Part shown: piece after piece, positions 1 to 9,697 of the stretch
Position numbering within the stretch: position 1 is the stretch's first letter
How the letters are laid out: the number at the start of each line of letters is the position of its first letter
The notes under the pieces: generated by a model
Database searches by the model: none
What the model saw: only the letters and a program-made list of their open reading frames with translations
Told to the model about the DNA's origin: nothing
Position numbers and translations under genes: made by a program
Assembly (NCBI GenBank): GCA_030645955.1
Contig: JAUSMR010000156.1
Coordinates: forward strand, 1 to 61,321
Direction: 5' to 3'
DNA: 61,321 bases
From: Gallionella sp.
GTDB taxonomy: Bacteria; Pseudomonadota; Gammaproteobacteria; Burkholderiales; Gallionellaceae

Positions 1-92
1 GAATCCAGCGCAACCAGTATGCGTTGATGCAAACGGGCGCCAAGGGATGGGTGGAACTCTTCGGCAACGGCCAGGGAAGCTTGGGACGTCAT
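1..92 (-). CDS. N-terminal fragment of an unrecognised protein, cut by the window edge
   Basis: A minus-strand reading frame starts with ATG at 92 and stays open to the window edge, giving about 30 residues beginning MTSQASLAVAEEFHPS. A purine-rich ribosome site (AGAGGTG) lies 7 to 8 bases before the ATG, and a TATAAT-like box stands about 55 bases upstream, which together support a true start. I do not recognise the family from so few residues; there is no signal peptide in what is visible. Confidence 0.5.
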   Translation of the reverse strand, partial: MTSQASLAVAEEFHPSLGARLHQRILVALD

Positions 93-404
93 GTGATGCA
101 CCTCTTTTGTTTTAAGCTTTGAGAATATTGATACGCATATCCGCGAATTATATGGCAAATTCAGGCGCCTGAAGTTTTGCAAATGAAAAAAATATTTTTG
201 CCATCCACAAAATTGAGAGAGGTACATCCCTGGACTTTTATCCTCTTCAGACTCATTTCATATTGAAAAAGGAAGGCGCATTCCGATAAACAGTGCCATA
301 TGTATTGGCCGCATACAGGCGCATGACAATACGTGTGTCACAAGTGTACAATCCGAGACACGCTTTGCCGCAGGAGATTAACCGCATGAAAACTCTTATT
401 ATCC
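93..404. other. Intergenic stretch without a convincing gene
   Basis: Apart from the promoter and palindrome near 147-173, this AT-rich stretch holds no coding signal I trust. A 14-codon frame starting with ATG at 386 (MKTLIIRETRDAGG) resembles the start of a Phd/VapB-type antitoxin and runs straight into the decayed toxin that follows; it may be the stub of the antitoxin gene, but is too short to prove it. Confidence 0.4.
147..173 (-). promoter_or_regulatory. Promoter -10 box with a 14-bp palindromic operator candidate
   Basis: Read on the minus strand, a perfect TATAAT (147-152) lies upstream of the gene starting at 92. Eight bases further upstream is a perfect palindrome TTCAGGCGCCTGAA (160-173), which would overlap the spacer or -35 region. 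The position suits a repressor site, but no clear -35 is seen and the regulator is unknown. Confidence 0.4.
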
Positions 405-775
405 GTGAAACCCGCGATGCTGGTGGATAAGGCGGTGCATGTGGACACCAGCGCGCTGATCGAGTGGTATGTCTCCGAACCCTATTCCAACGAAGTGGAA
501 GCATTTCTTACCGGTGAAGTGAATTACCGGTTACTGGCCGAGCGTGAATTCGCCACACAGATGGTGGAAGGATTTTTTCGGCATGCCGATATTAACCGTC
601 GAGTGTTCGACTTGGCACGCGAATTAATTTGCCAGGTCGAAGCGGTACCGTTGCGTGTCATGGATGTCTTGCATCGGCATCTTCCTTGAGCATTTCGCGA
701 TTTGCCACCTCGGACCGCATTCTTGCGGAAACTGCCCGCAAGCTGGGCATGACTATTCATTATTTTAACGATTGA
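405..775 (+). pseudogene. Decayed PIN-domain (VapC-like) toxin
   Basis: The first frame (GTG 405 to stop 689) begins with the PIN signature VDTSALIEWYVSEPYS and keeps a second block ending VMDVLH, the usual position of another acidic residue. The family normally continues as DALHLAIALEHG..FVTADRxLA. Here the continuation is split: IGIFLEH is in the next frame near 673-693 and FATSDRILAETARKLGM in the third frame, ending at stop 773-775. Two frameshifts near 670 and 692 therefore break an otherwise recognisable toxin. The partner antitoxin is absent or reduced to the stub at 386. Family assignment is by motif only; the toxin is probably inactive. Confidence 0.7.
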
Positions 776-782
776 ACTCGCA

Positions 783-2282
783 ATGAACGAAACCACCCCC
801 CCTACCCAAGACCACAACCAGATCATCGCCGAGCGCCGCGCAAAGCTGGCTGCGCTGCGCAAAGAAGGTGTGGCATTCCCGAATGATTTCGAGCGCAAGA
901 ACCTGTCCGCAGACCTGCACAGCGCTTACGGCGAAATGAGCCACGATGAACTGGATGCCGCGCATGTTCATGTTGCAGTCGCGGGGCGCATGATGTTGAA
1001 ACGCGTGATGGGCAAGGCCAGCTTTGCCACGGTGCAGGACATGAGCGGACGCATCCAGTTGTTCATCAGCAATAACGACACCGGTGAGGAAGCGCATAAC
1101 GCGTTCAAGCATCACGACCTCGGCGATATCCTCGGCACGCTGGGCGTGCTGTTCAAGACCAAAACCGGCGAGCTTTCCGTGCGCGTTACGCAAGTGCGTT
1201 TACTGACCAAGGCATTGCGCCCGCTGCCGGAAAAATTCCACGGCCTGACCGACCAGGAACAGAAATACCGCCAGCGGTACCTCGACCTGATCACCAACGA
1301 GGACACGCGCAAGGTGTTTATGGCGCGCACCAAAATCATTCAGACGATACGCGAATTTTTTTTACGCCACGGCTATCTGGAAGTGGAAACGCCGATGATG
1401 CACCCTATCCCCGGCGGCGCGGCGGCCAAGCCGTTCGAGACGCACCATAACGCGCTGGATATGAAAATGTATCTGCGCATCGCGCCGGAGCTGTACCTGA
1501 AGCGCCTGGTGGTGGGCGGTTTCGAGAAGGTGTTCGAGGTCAACCGCAACTTCCGCAACGAAGGGCTGTCCACGCGGCACAACCCGGAATTCACGATGCT
1601 GGAATTCTACGAGGCGTATCGCGATTACAAATACCTGATGGATTTCAGCGAGAGCCTGTTCCGCGAAGTGGCGCAGAAAGTGCTGGGCAAAACGCTCATC
1701 ACATACCAGGGCAAAGAGCTGGACTTGGGCAAGCCGTTCCACCGATTGACGATGGTGCAGGCGATCCGGAAATATCATCCGCAATTCACCGATGCGCAAC
1801 TGAACGACCGCGACTTCCTGATCAACGAACTGCAAGACCTGAAGGCCAAATACAAACCTGCAGACGGCATCGGCGGGCTGCAACTGTCGCTGTTCGAGGA
1901 ACTCGCCGAACCGCACTTGTTCGAGCCAACTTTCATTGTCGATTACCCCATCGAGGTCTCGCCGCTGGCACGCAGCAGCGATAAAAACCCGGAGATTACC
2001 GAACGCTTCGAGCTGTTCATCGTCGGCCGCGAGATCGCCAATGGCTTCTCCGAACTGAATGATGCGGAAGACCAGGCCGCGCGTTTCGATGCGCAAGTCG
2101 CGGCAAAAGATGCCGGGGACGAAGAAGCGATGTTCAAGGACAACGACTATGTGCGCGCGCTGGAATACGGCCTGCCGCCGACCGCCGGCGAGGGCATCGG
2201 CATCGACCGTCTGGTGATGCTGCTCACCGACAGCGCCAGCATCCGCGACGTGATTCTGTTCCCGCACATGCGGCCGGAGTAA
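783..2282 (+). CDS. lysS: Lysyl-tRNA synthetase, class II
   Basis: A 499-residue protein that charges tRNA-Lys with lysine using ATP, cytosolic. An N-terminal OB-fold anticodon-binding domain (about residues 55-150) is followed by the class II catalytic core: motif 2 is seen as [15 protein letters not shown] and motif 3 as [12 protein letters not shown] near the C-terminus. Length matches bacterial LysS (about 500). The start follows the decayed toxin by only 7 bases. In many betaproteobacteria lysS follows prfB; here the upstream neighbour has been replaced by the toxin relic, suggesting a local insertion or rearrangement. Confidence 0.97.
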   Translation: MNETTPPTQDHNQIIAERRAKLAALRKEGVAFPNDFERKNLSADLHSAYGEMSHDELDAAHVHVAVAGRMMLKRVMGKASFATVQDMSGRIQLFISNNDTGEEAHNAFKHHDLGDILGTLGVLFKTKTGELSVRVTQVRLLTKALRPLPEKFHGLTDQEQKYRQRYLDLITNEDTRKVFMARTKIIQTIREFFLRHGYLEVETPMMHPIPGGAAAKPFETHHNALDMKMYLRIAPELYLKRLVVGGFEKVFEVNRNFRNEGLSTRHNPEFTMLEFYEAYRDYKYLMDFSESLFREVAQKVLGKTLITYQGKELDLGKPFHRLTMVQAIRKYHPQFTDAQLNDRDFLINELQDLKAKYKPADGIGGLQLSLFEELAEPHLFEPTFIVDYPIEVSPLARSSDKNPEITERFELFIVGREIANGFSELNDAEDQAARFDAQVAAKDAGDEEAMFKDNDYVRALEYGLPPTAGEGIGIDRLVMLLTDSASIRDVILFPHMRPE

Positions 2283-2342
2283 CGCCGTGCCAAACAATAA
2301 TGTAGCGTGCGCTGCCAAGTTCCACGGGAACGTCTGAGTTAC

Positions 2343-3008
2343 ATGTTAGATAGCGCCACCCAAACCCGCCTATTGCAGAAATATCCGATGCTGCGCGAGA
2401 TACCTTCCGCAGAACTGGAAGCCTTGCTGGCATCTGCAAGTGTGATGCATGTCCCGGCAGGGACGGTGGTGTTCGATGAAAACCAGCCCTGTCAGGGTTT
2501 CCCGCTACTGCTATCCGGCAGCATCCGCGTCATCAAGGCCGCGCCAAACGGGCGCGAGTTGCAGCTGTATCGCGTTGTGCCGGGTGAAAGCTGCATACTC
2601 ACCAGCGGCTGCCTGCTCGGCCATACCCGTTATCAGGCACGCGGCGTCAGCGATGAAGCACTGGAAATGGTATTGCTGCCCGCCAACTCCTTCCATACTT
2701 TGTTCGGCAAACATGAAGCGTTTCGCAACTATGTGTTCCTGTTGTTTTCCGACCGGCTCACCGACCTGATGCAACTGGTTTCCGCCGTGGCTTTTCAGAA
2801 GCTCGATCAACGCCTCGCCAAACTGATCATCAACAAACCCAACCCGATACACACCACCCATCAAGCTCTGGCCGACGAACTTGGCAGCGCGCGGGAAATC
2901 GTCAGCCGTTTGCTTAAAGGCTTTGCCGAACAAGGGTGGGTGAAACTAGGGCGAGAGCAAATCGAGATTACCGACACGGCATCCCTCAAGAAATTTGCCG
3001 AGCTTTAG
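2343..3008 (+). CDS. Crp/Fnr family transcriptional regulator
   Basis: A 221-residue regulator with an N-terminal cyclic-nucleotide-binding-like beta-roll (about residues 20-130, with PAGTVVFDENQPC) and a C-terminal winged helix-turn-helix (about 165-215, THQALADELGSAREIVSRL). The four Fnr iron-sulfur cysteines are not present as a cluster, so it is not a canonical oxygen-sensing Fnr; the effector is unknown. The ATG at 2343 is chosen over a GTG at 2307 because homology to the family begins here, although the ribosome site is weak. It is followed by a DUF2892 membrane protein, a common pairing that hints at redox or sulfur stress control (inference). Confidence 0.85.
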   Translation: MLDSATQTRLLQKYPMLREIPSAELEALLASASVMHVPAGTVVFDENQPCQGFPLLLSGSIRVIKAAPNGRELQLYRVVPGESCILTSGCLLGHTRYQARGVSDEALEMVLLPANSFHTLFGKHEAFRNYVFLLFSDRLTDLMQLVSAVAFQKLDQRLAKLIINKPNPIHTTHQALADELGSAREIVSRLLKGFAEQGWVKLGREQIEITDTASLKKFAEL

Positions 3009-3150
3009 CAAGGTAGGCCACGATCTACCCTGCATCATGCGGTTCCAACAAATTGCCACTTCCGTTTTACCCTATGTGATTTTTGTTACAGACATTGAGA
3101 CGCAACTCATTTAATCTGCAAACTTCACTGATCCATATAAGGGACACAAA

Positions 3151-3342
3151 ATGAAACTGAACGAAGGAACAATTGATCGCGCAATACGTGTAATTGCCGG
3201 ACTGGTATTGATCACACTGGCCGCCACAGGCACGGTGGGTATTTGGGGCTGGATAGGCATAATGCCGTTGCTGACCGGCGCAATAGGCTTTTGCCCAGGC
3301 TATGCGATTTTCGGCTTAAGCACCTGCCCGATGAAGAAATAA
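3151..3342 (+). CDS. DUF2892 small inner-membrane protein (YgaP-like membrane part)
   Basis: A 63-residue protein with the family start MKLNEGTIDRAIRVIAG, two hydrophobic helices (about residues 12-28 and 31-50) and the conserved ending CPGYAIFGLSTCPMKK. In other bacteria this domain is often fused to a rhodanese or stands alone beside a Crp/Fnr or ArsR regulator. A ribosome site (AAGGGAC) precedes the ATG. Molecular function is not established; the family is widely tied to sulfur or redox handling. Followed by a strong terminator. Confidence 0.85.
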   Translation: MKLNEGTIDRAIRVIAGLVLITLAATGTVGIWGWIGIMPLLTGAIGFCPGYAIFGLSTCPMKK

Positions 3343-3377
3343 CAAAAGCGTCTTTTCTCCCCCTTCTCTCCCCCTTC

Positions 3378-3411
3378 GCCCGATAGTCCATTCAGTCTAT
3401 CGGGCATTTTT
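3378..3411 (+). terminator. Rho-independent terminator after the DUF2892 gene
   Basis: A perfect 9-bp stem GCCCGATAG / CTATCGGGC around a 9-10 base loop is followed by ATTTTT. It separates the regulator/DUF2892 unit from copA, whose start lies 42 bases downstream. Confidence 0.85.
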
Positions 3412-3452
3412 CATCCCGCTGCCCTTCGACAAGATGCGCATATAATTCGCGT

Positions 3453-5741
3453 ATGGCTACTCCAACACACATCGACCTGCAAATCACCGGCATGCACTGC
3501 GCGTCATGTTCGGCGCGTCTCGAAAAAGTATTGAACAAATTGCCGGAAGTGGCGGCCACGGTAAACATCGCCACCGAGAAGGCTCACATCGCCTACGATC
3601 CGCACCAGACGGATCTTGCAGCCCTGATCAAAGCCGTACAGGGCGCGGGCTTCGATGCGCATCCGCTGCGCGATTTTGCCGCCGAAAAACAGGCACGCGC
3701 AGCCGCTTATCGTCAGGAGCAAATAGAATTTTTCATCGCGGCGTTGCTTACCCTGCCGCTGCTGGTGGAAATGCTGCTGATGTTCGCCGGCATTCACGCC
3801 ATGCAACAGCCCCATCACGGTGATATGCAGCCTATTGGTGCAGGAGGGGCAGTTTCGCAGTTGCTCCCGCAATCGGCTGGCTTCGCCAGCAACGTGTCAC
3901 AACTGCTGCCGGGATGGCTGCAATGGCTGCTCGCCACGCCGGTGCAATTCTGGAGCGGACGCCGCTTCTATACCGGCGCATGGAGCAGCCTGCGCGGCGG
4001 CGGCGCGAACATGGATGTGCTGGTTGCGCTCGGCACCAGCGCGGCCTATTTGCTGAGTTGCGCGGTGCTGCTATTCAATCTGGATCAGCCGATTTATTTT
4101 GAGGCCAGCGCAACGCTGATCACGCTGGTGTTGCTCGGTAAATTGCTGGAAGCGCATGCCAAAGGCAAAGCCTCCAGCGCGCTGGAAGCGCTGATCAACC
4201 TGCAACCCAAAGTCGCGCATGTCGAACGCGATGGCGCAATGCAGGAGCTTGCCGTCGAGCAGATGAAAGTGGACGATGTGTTTCTGGTGCGCCCCGGCGA
4301 AAGCGTCCCGGTCGACGGCATCGTGCTGGAAGGCTCGTCCAGCATTGATGAAGCCATGCTCACCGGGGAAAGCATGCCGCAGGGCAAACATCCGGATGAC
4401 AAAGTGTATGCCGCCACGATCAACCGGCATGGCCTGCTGAAATGCCGCGCGCTGGCGGTGGGTTCGCATACCCAGCTCGCCGCGATCATCCGTCTGGTGG
4501 AGCAGGCGCAAGGCTCGAAGGCCGCGATTCAAAAACTCGCCGACCAGATCTCCGCCGTGTTCGTGCCGGCGGTATTGATCATCGCGCTGCTGACCTTCGC
4601 GGGCTGGTGGATGGCTGGCAGCGGCTTCACCGTCGCCCTGATCAACGCTGTAGCCGTGCTGGTGATCGCCTGCCCGTGCGCATTGGGACTGGCTACACCG
4701 ACAGCTTTGGTCGTATCTACCGGACGTGCCGCGCAAGAAGGCATTCTGGCCAAAGATACCGCCGCACTGGAGCGCGCGCACAAACTCTCGGTATTGGTAG
4801 TGGACAAAACCGGCACTCTGACCGAAGGCAAACCGGGCGTGACCGACTTGCTGCCTGCACCAGGAGTATCCCAGGACGAATTGCTGAACTCGGCAGCGAT
4901 GCTGGCGCAGGGCTCCACACATCCGCTGTCGCGCGCCCTGCTCGACCACGCACGATCCAGGCAAATCACACCCGCACAGACTGCCGGCATCCACGAACTA
5001 TCCGGCCATGGCCTGCATGCGGATATTGACGGAAAGCATTACCTGCTAGGCTCGCCCGCCTTCGCCGTCAGCGAGGGAGTTCACATTGATGAACAGCAAG
5101 TGCTGGCATTACAGCAACAGGGGAAAACCGTGAATACGCTTGCGCGTGATGGCACATTGCTCGGCTATATCGCCTTCGCCGATCAGCTGCGTGCCAGCAG
5201 CTGCGCCGCGGTGGCGCAGCTCACCGCAATGGGCATACGCGTGGTGATGCTGAGCGGCGACAACCATGCCACCGCGCAAGCCATTGCATCACAAGCGGGC
5301 ATCGCGGAATTCCGCGCCGAAGTGCTGCCGCAGGATAAATCCGCGCATGTGCAAACGTTCAAGGTTGGCAACCAGATCGTCGGCATGGTCGGCGACGGCA
5401 TCAACGACGCGCCCGCGCTGGCCGCCGCCGATGTCAGTTTCGCCATGCGCAGCGGCAGCGACATCGCTATCGAAGCCGCTGACATTACGCTGATGCGCAA
5501 CGATCTGATGAGCGTGGTTGATGCAATTTCACTGTCGCGCGCCACACTGAAAAAAATCCGCCAGAACCTGTTTTTCGCCTTTGCCTACAACATGCTGGGT
5601 ATCCCCCTCGCCATGCTGGGCATGCTCAATCCTGTGATTGCCGGTGCGGCAATGGCGATGAGCTCGGTGTCGGTGGTGAGCAACGCGCTGCTGCTGAAAC
5701 GCTGGCAGCCATCACACCCCAAAGTTGCTCCTGTTGATTGA
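3453..5741 (+). CDS. copA: Copper-exporting P1B-type ATPase
   Basis: A 762-residue inner-membrane pump that exports Cu(I) using ATP. One N-terminal heavy-metal domain carries GMHCASC (about residues 12-18). Membrane segments flank the actuator TGES loop; the metal-site motif CPCALG, the phosphorylation site DKTGT and the hinge GDGINDAP are all present, so it should be active. Between membrane segments 1 and 2 there is an extra stretch (about residues 125-150) rich in Gly/Gln/Ser which contains the repeat LPQSAGFASNVS also found near 52.3 kb; ordinary CopA proteins are shorter here. No CueR-type regulator or chaperone gene is adjacent. Confidence 0.95.
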   Translation: MATPTHIDLQITGMHCASCSARLEKVLNKLPEVAATVNIATEKAHIAYDPHQTDLAALIKAVQGAGFDAHPLRDFAAEKQARAAAYRQEQIEFFIAALLTLPLLVEMLLMFAGIHAMQQPHHGDMQPIGAGGAVSQLLPQSAGFASNVSQLLPGWLQWLLATPVQFWSGRRFYTGAWSSLRGGGANMDVLVALGTSAAYLLSCAVLLFNLDQPIYFEASATLITLVLLGKLLEAHAKGKASSALEALINLQPKVAHVERDGAMQELAVEQMKVDDVFLVRPGESVPVDGIVLEGSSSIDEAMLTGESMPQGKHPDDKVYAATINRHGLLKCRALAVGSHTQLAAIIRLVEQAQGSKAAIQKLADQISAVFVPAVLIIALLTFAGWWMAGSGFTVALINAVAVLVIACPCALGLATPTALVVSTGRAAQEGILAKDTAALERAHKLSVLVVDKTGTLTEGKPGVTDLLPAPGVSQDELLNSAAMLAQGSTHPLSRALLDHARSRQITPAQTAGIHELSGHGLHADIDGKHYLLGSPAFAVSEGVHIDEQQVLALQQQGKTVNTLARDGTLLGYIAFADQLRASSCAAVAQLTAMGIRVVMLSGDNHATAQAIASQAGIAEFRAEVLPQDKSAHVQTFKVGNQIVGMVGDGINDAPALAAADVSFAMRSGSDIAIEAADITLMRNDLMSVVDAISLSRATLKKIRQNLFFAFAYNMLGIPLAMLGMLNPVIAGAAMAMSSVSVVSNALLLKRWQPSHPKVAPVD
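3864..3898. repeat. In-frame palindromic repeat, family LPQ-SAG (copy 1)
   Basis: A 35-bp segment inside copA, codons 138-149 (LPQSAGFASNVS), matches 52331-52365 at 31 of 35 positions and in the same reading phase. Its centre is a small hairpin (GCTGGC, loop TTC, GCCAGC) and it is bracketed by GCAGTTG / CAACTGC. It looks like a small mobile palindrome tolerated in a periplasmic loop. Confidence 0.65.
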
Positions 5742-5868
5742 TATGCAGGGCAGCCTTGCAGCCCCGCGCTTTGCCAATACCAAACGGGCCAATACCAGAC
5801 GGGTAAGACTGCCGCTCGCCTGTCGGCCCCGCTTCGCAAACAAGGTTGCCGCGGCTAAAATTCACAAC

Positions 5869-6336
5869 ATGAAATTCGCATTGCTGTTACCCCTGTTGCT
5901 GCTCAGCGCATGCTCATCTGTTAAAAAAGATGTTCGGGCACCGGATAGCCATGCCGCAACCGGCTCCATCTCTTCTTATGCCCGAAGTCTGATAGGCGCT
6001 CCCTACAAATATGGTGGAAATTCGCCGAATACCGGATTTGACTGCAGCGGGTTTGTCGGTCATGTTTTCAAGCGTTCACTGGGCATTTCTTTGCCGCGCA
6101 ATGCACAACAAATAAGCCGGCAAGGCCAGGCAGTCAAATTGGCGCAACTACGCGAGGGGGACTTGGTTTTTTACAATACCAACAATCGATCTTTTTCGCA
6201 TGTCGGGATTTTTCTGGGCGATGATCGCTTCATCCATGCGCCGAGCGGTGGCGGAAGCGTTCGCATAGAAAAAATGGGCTTGGATTATTGGCGAAAGCAC
6301 TACAACGGTGCGCGGCGCATCACTTCGCGGCGATAA
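5869..6336 (+). CDS. NlpC/P60 family peptidoglycan endopeptidase, lipoprotein
   Basis: A 155-residue protein. The chosen ATG opens a lipoprotein signal peptide (MKFALLLPLLLLSAC) with Cys at the lipobox, so it is probably anchored in the outer membrane. The NlpC/P60 domain follows: catalytic Cys in FDCSGFVG, catalytic His in FSHVGIFLGD, and a final polar residue region near FIHAPSGGG. It should cleave stem peptides in murein. A longer upstream frame exists but lacks a plausible start. Its 3' end overlaps by 17 bases the convergent mltB, another murein hydrolase. Confidence 0.88.
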   Translation: MKFALLLPLLLLSACSSVKKDVRAPDSHAATGSISSYARSLIGAPYKYGGNSPNTGFDCSGFVGHVFKRSLGISLPRNAQQISRQGQAVKLAQLREGDLVFYNTNNRSFSHVGIFLGDDRFIHAPSGGGSVRIEKMGLDYWRKHYNGARRITSRR

Positions 6337-7291
6337 ATTGGTTAGCCTCTTTCAAGGCCTCGGCCAACTGGAATACTGTCATCGCGTAGAAGTCGCTATT
6401 GTTATAGCGCGTGATGACATCAAAATTGTTGAATGCCAGCCAGTATTCCTTGCCTTCTGCCATAGTAAAATCAGTCAGGCGCGCAGACTCTTCCTGTGAG
6501 AGGCTCACGCTTGGCACTACCCCTACTGCCGACCATGCCGCAAGAGTTTGCAGCGAAGCAACCATCCCTTCGCTGGCTTTTTCACCGGCTTGCGCACGCA
6601 CGGCTACCAGTTTGCCTCTAGCCCAGCCATAACCCTGCAGATAATTGGCAACACTGCCTATCGCATCTGCAGGTTCATTCAACAAATCGATCTTGTGATT
6701 GCCGTTGAAATCCACCGCATATTTGCGATGACTGCTCGGCATGAATTGCGGAATGCCCATCGCGCCGGCATACGAGCCACGCATGTCAAGCAAATCGTAC
6801 TGTTCATCGCGCGCCAACAGCAGATAATTCTCCAGCTCGCCGCGAAAAAAATCGGCGCGGCGCGGATAGTCAAAAGCCAATGTGGTCAACGCATCCAGTA
6901 CACGGTATTTCCCGGTATCCCGACCATAAACAGTTTCAACTCCGATCACCGCAATAATAATTTCCTGAGGCACGCCGTACTTCCGCTCGGCACTCTGCAG
7001 CGTTTTCTGGTGCTTGCGCCAGAACTCCAAACCCAGCTTAATGCGTTCCGGATTCACGAAGGATGCGCGATATTCCGGCCACGGTTTAAGTGTCGCCGGG
7101 CGCGTAATGGCCTCGATCACTGATGTCTGATGCTGCGCATATGCAAACACGCTTTCCAATTCTGCGCGATTGAATTGGTGCCGTGCGACCATATTGTCGA
7201 TAAACTCCGGGATGCCCGGTAGCGTTGCTGCACAAACAGGGTGCGCTGCAAACGTCAGCAATAATAACAAAACAGTGAAATTAATTTTCAT
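6320..7291 (-). CDS. mltB: Membrane-bound lytic murein transglycosylase B
   Basis: A 323-residue lytic transglycosylase that cleaves glycan strands with formation of 1,6-anhydroMurNAc. A signal peptide (about residues 1-21, ending VCAA) precedes the catalytic domain; the family block GVETVYGRDTGKYRVLDAL carries the catalytic Glu, and YAGAMGIPQFMPSSHRKYAVD is typical of MltB. No lipobox Cys is seen, so the enzyme may be soluble in the periplasm. It overlaps convergently with the NlpC/P60 gene; the pairing suggests cell-wall turnover but convergent genes are not one operon. Confidence 0.93.
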   Translation of the reverse strand: MKINFTVLLLLLTFAAHPVCAATLPGIPEFIDNMVARHQFNRAELESVFAYAQHQTSVIEAITRPATLKPWPEYRASFVNPERIKLGLEFWRKHQKTLQSAERKYGVPQEIIIAVIGVETVYGRDTGKYRVLDALTTLAFDYPRRADFFRGELENYLLLARDEQYDLLDMRGSYAGAMGIPQFMPSSHRKYAVDFNGNHKIDLLNEPADAIGSVANYLQGYGWARGKLVAVRAQAGEKASEGMVASLQTLAAWSAVGVVPSVSLSQEESARLTDFTMAEGKEYWLAFNNFDVITRYNNSDFYAMTVFQLAEALKEANQFIAAK

Positions 7292-7343
7292 AGTATCCTA
7301 ATACTACCTGATGGAAGCTCGACACGCCCTTATAACTGCTGTT

Positions 7344-7536
7344 AAATTCCGTCTTCGCTTAATCATTTGACAGGGGAAAACCAGCGGCTCGGCTGTCGTT
7401 AACCGATGACTTGGCTGGCGGACTTGGTTGGCGTAGTTTGCCAACTTAGTCAGATGGCTGGTAGTTTTTATCAGTAGTTTCGCCAATAATTCTATCAAAT
7501 TCCCCTGTAAACAAATTTCATCTTCATTTAATCATT
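7344..7536. repeat. Imperfect direct repeat and inverted repeat in the trxB leader
   Basis: Two 24-bp segments (7344-7367 and 7513-7536, both ending TTAATCATT) match at 20 positions, 145 bases apart. Just after the first and just before the second, ACAGGGGAA (7370-7378) faces TTCCCCTGT (7500-7508), a perfect 9-bp inverted pair. The DNA between has no convincing gene. It may be the footprint of a small insertion with target duplication, or a regulatory leader. Confidence 0.4.
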
Positions 7537-7538
7537 GA

Positions 7539-8498
<960 letters not shown>

Positions 8499-8529
8499 TG
8501 ACACCGCACGGAATCCCCCTCAACGTACC

Positions 8530-8892
8530 GTGAAGCGGTCTTTGACAGAGCAGAAAAACAAGACTGAATCTGAAGATGCCGCGCTGTTTCGCGCGGCAGC
8601 CGGCAAAGTAAACGCTGTCTGACCAGAGCCGCATCAAGCCGCAAAAACCGCCGCGCAAACTGCAGCGCGGTAACTGGCCGGTGCAGAAATTCTTGCATAG
8701 GGCGATACAGCGCGAGTCTCGCTGCATGCGATACATGGCAAGGGATTGAACAGCCGAGGGGATGAAGCGGTATTGCGCAAACTTGCACGCCACTGGCACA
8801 CACTGCATCCGCATGTATTGGCATTTTGCATCGCGACGTCCGGAGAAGGCGGCAGCGGCGCAGCACTGGTGTTGCTGAAGGCTAGCTCTTAG
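8530..8892 (+). pseudogene. Decayed Smr (MutS2 C-terminal-like) domain gene
   Basis: From GTG 8530 one frame encodes MKRSLTEQKNKTESEDAALF, typical of the disordered N-terminus of small Smr proteins, but hits in-frame stops at 8620 (TGA), 8671 (TAA) and 8698 (TAG). The same frame then resumes the Smr core signature HAIHGKGLNSRG and LRKLARHWHTLHPHVLAFC, ending GGSGAALVLLKAS at stop 8890. The middle (including the LDLHG motif) is deleted. The frame is otherwise kept, which suggests recent loss. Family members are putative nucleases with the HGKG motif. Confidence 0.75.
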
Positions 8893-9550
8893 CCTTCTTG
8901 CCCATCACATAAATCAGGTACTCAAAAAACACTTCGCACCAGTCCTGGTCGTTTTCCTTGAGCGAGTGGAGCAGCTTTTGAACTTCCGCCACAGGCCACT
9001 TCGGATTGAACGACACCAACATCTTCTCCGGATAAATTTTAAGTGAGGTGTCGAGACGGTGCGCCATTTTGCTGATTCCATTAAGCATAAGCGCAATATC
9101 CTTGTCCGATTCAATTTCGGCAGTCAAATCCCCATACATTTTCGGATTCTGTTTGGTGTACTCGATAAACTTGGTGAGAATATAAAAAAATTCGCCCTTA
9201 TTATCCTTGGATACAGCGTCCCCCATCATGAATGGCATCACCGACAATTCCAGCCAGTAATATCCCAGTTTTGGATTGCGAAATTTGGACACACTAACGT
9301 AGCCGTTGCGAGCCTTGGCACGCTGAATACAATCTTCAAGCAACAATTTCTCCGACTTTTTCCTGGCTAGTTCCTTGTCTTCCAACACCTCAGGCTTGAC
9401 CAGGAAGAAATCGGGCATGTCGTCGTAAACTTTTCCTGAATGATTGTTCTCGCGGTAATAAGCAGTGAAAATTTTCAACGCTAATCCGGCATTCTTTTCC
9501 ACGTCGTAACAGTTCTGTTTGGCGGCATCGCCAGCATTGCTGTTCGGCAT
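8882..9550 (-). CDS. Unknown soluble protein, 222 residues
   Basis: I do not recognise this family. The protein starts MPNSNAGDAAKQNCYDVEK after a good ribosome site (GGGGAGG), is rich in Lys, Glu and aromatic residues, has no signal peptide or membrane segment and reads as a mainly helical cytosolic protein. Its base composition is more AT-rich than the neighbouring housekeeping genes, which may mean acquisition by transfer. Its stop overlaps by 11 bases the convergent Smr relic. Confidence 0.7.
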   Translation of the reverse strand: MPNSNAGDAAKQNCYDVEKNAGLALKIFTAYYRENNHSGKVYDDMPDFFLVKPEVLEDKELARKKSEKLLLEDCIQRAKARNGYVSVSKFRNPKLGYYWLELSVMPFMMGDAVSKDNKGEFFYILTKFIEYTKQNPKMYGDLTAEIESDKDIALMLNGISKMAHRLDTSLKIYPEKMLVSFNPKWPVAEVQKLLHSLKENDQDWCEVFFEYLIYVMGKKAKS

Positions 9551-9697
9551 AACATTCCTCCCCTAATTCCATTAATCCTGCAAGTCTTTCCCAGTGCGCA
9601 ATCATACCTCTGTATGCTAGACTCGTGGTCGCATTCGGCAGATTTTTTCGGCTGAATATGGTCTCAGTAAAAAACGCCAACTTCAGGGATGCTTGCC

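Noticed and set aside
1362..2318. Minus-strand open frame of 318 codons opposite lysS
   Set aside because: Shadow of lysS; no recognisable domain, and lysS has all class II motifs.
7304..7498. 64-codon minus-strand frame between mltB and trxB
   Set aside because: No ribosome site or motif; it covers the repeat-bearing leader.
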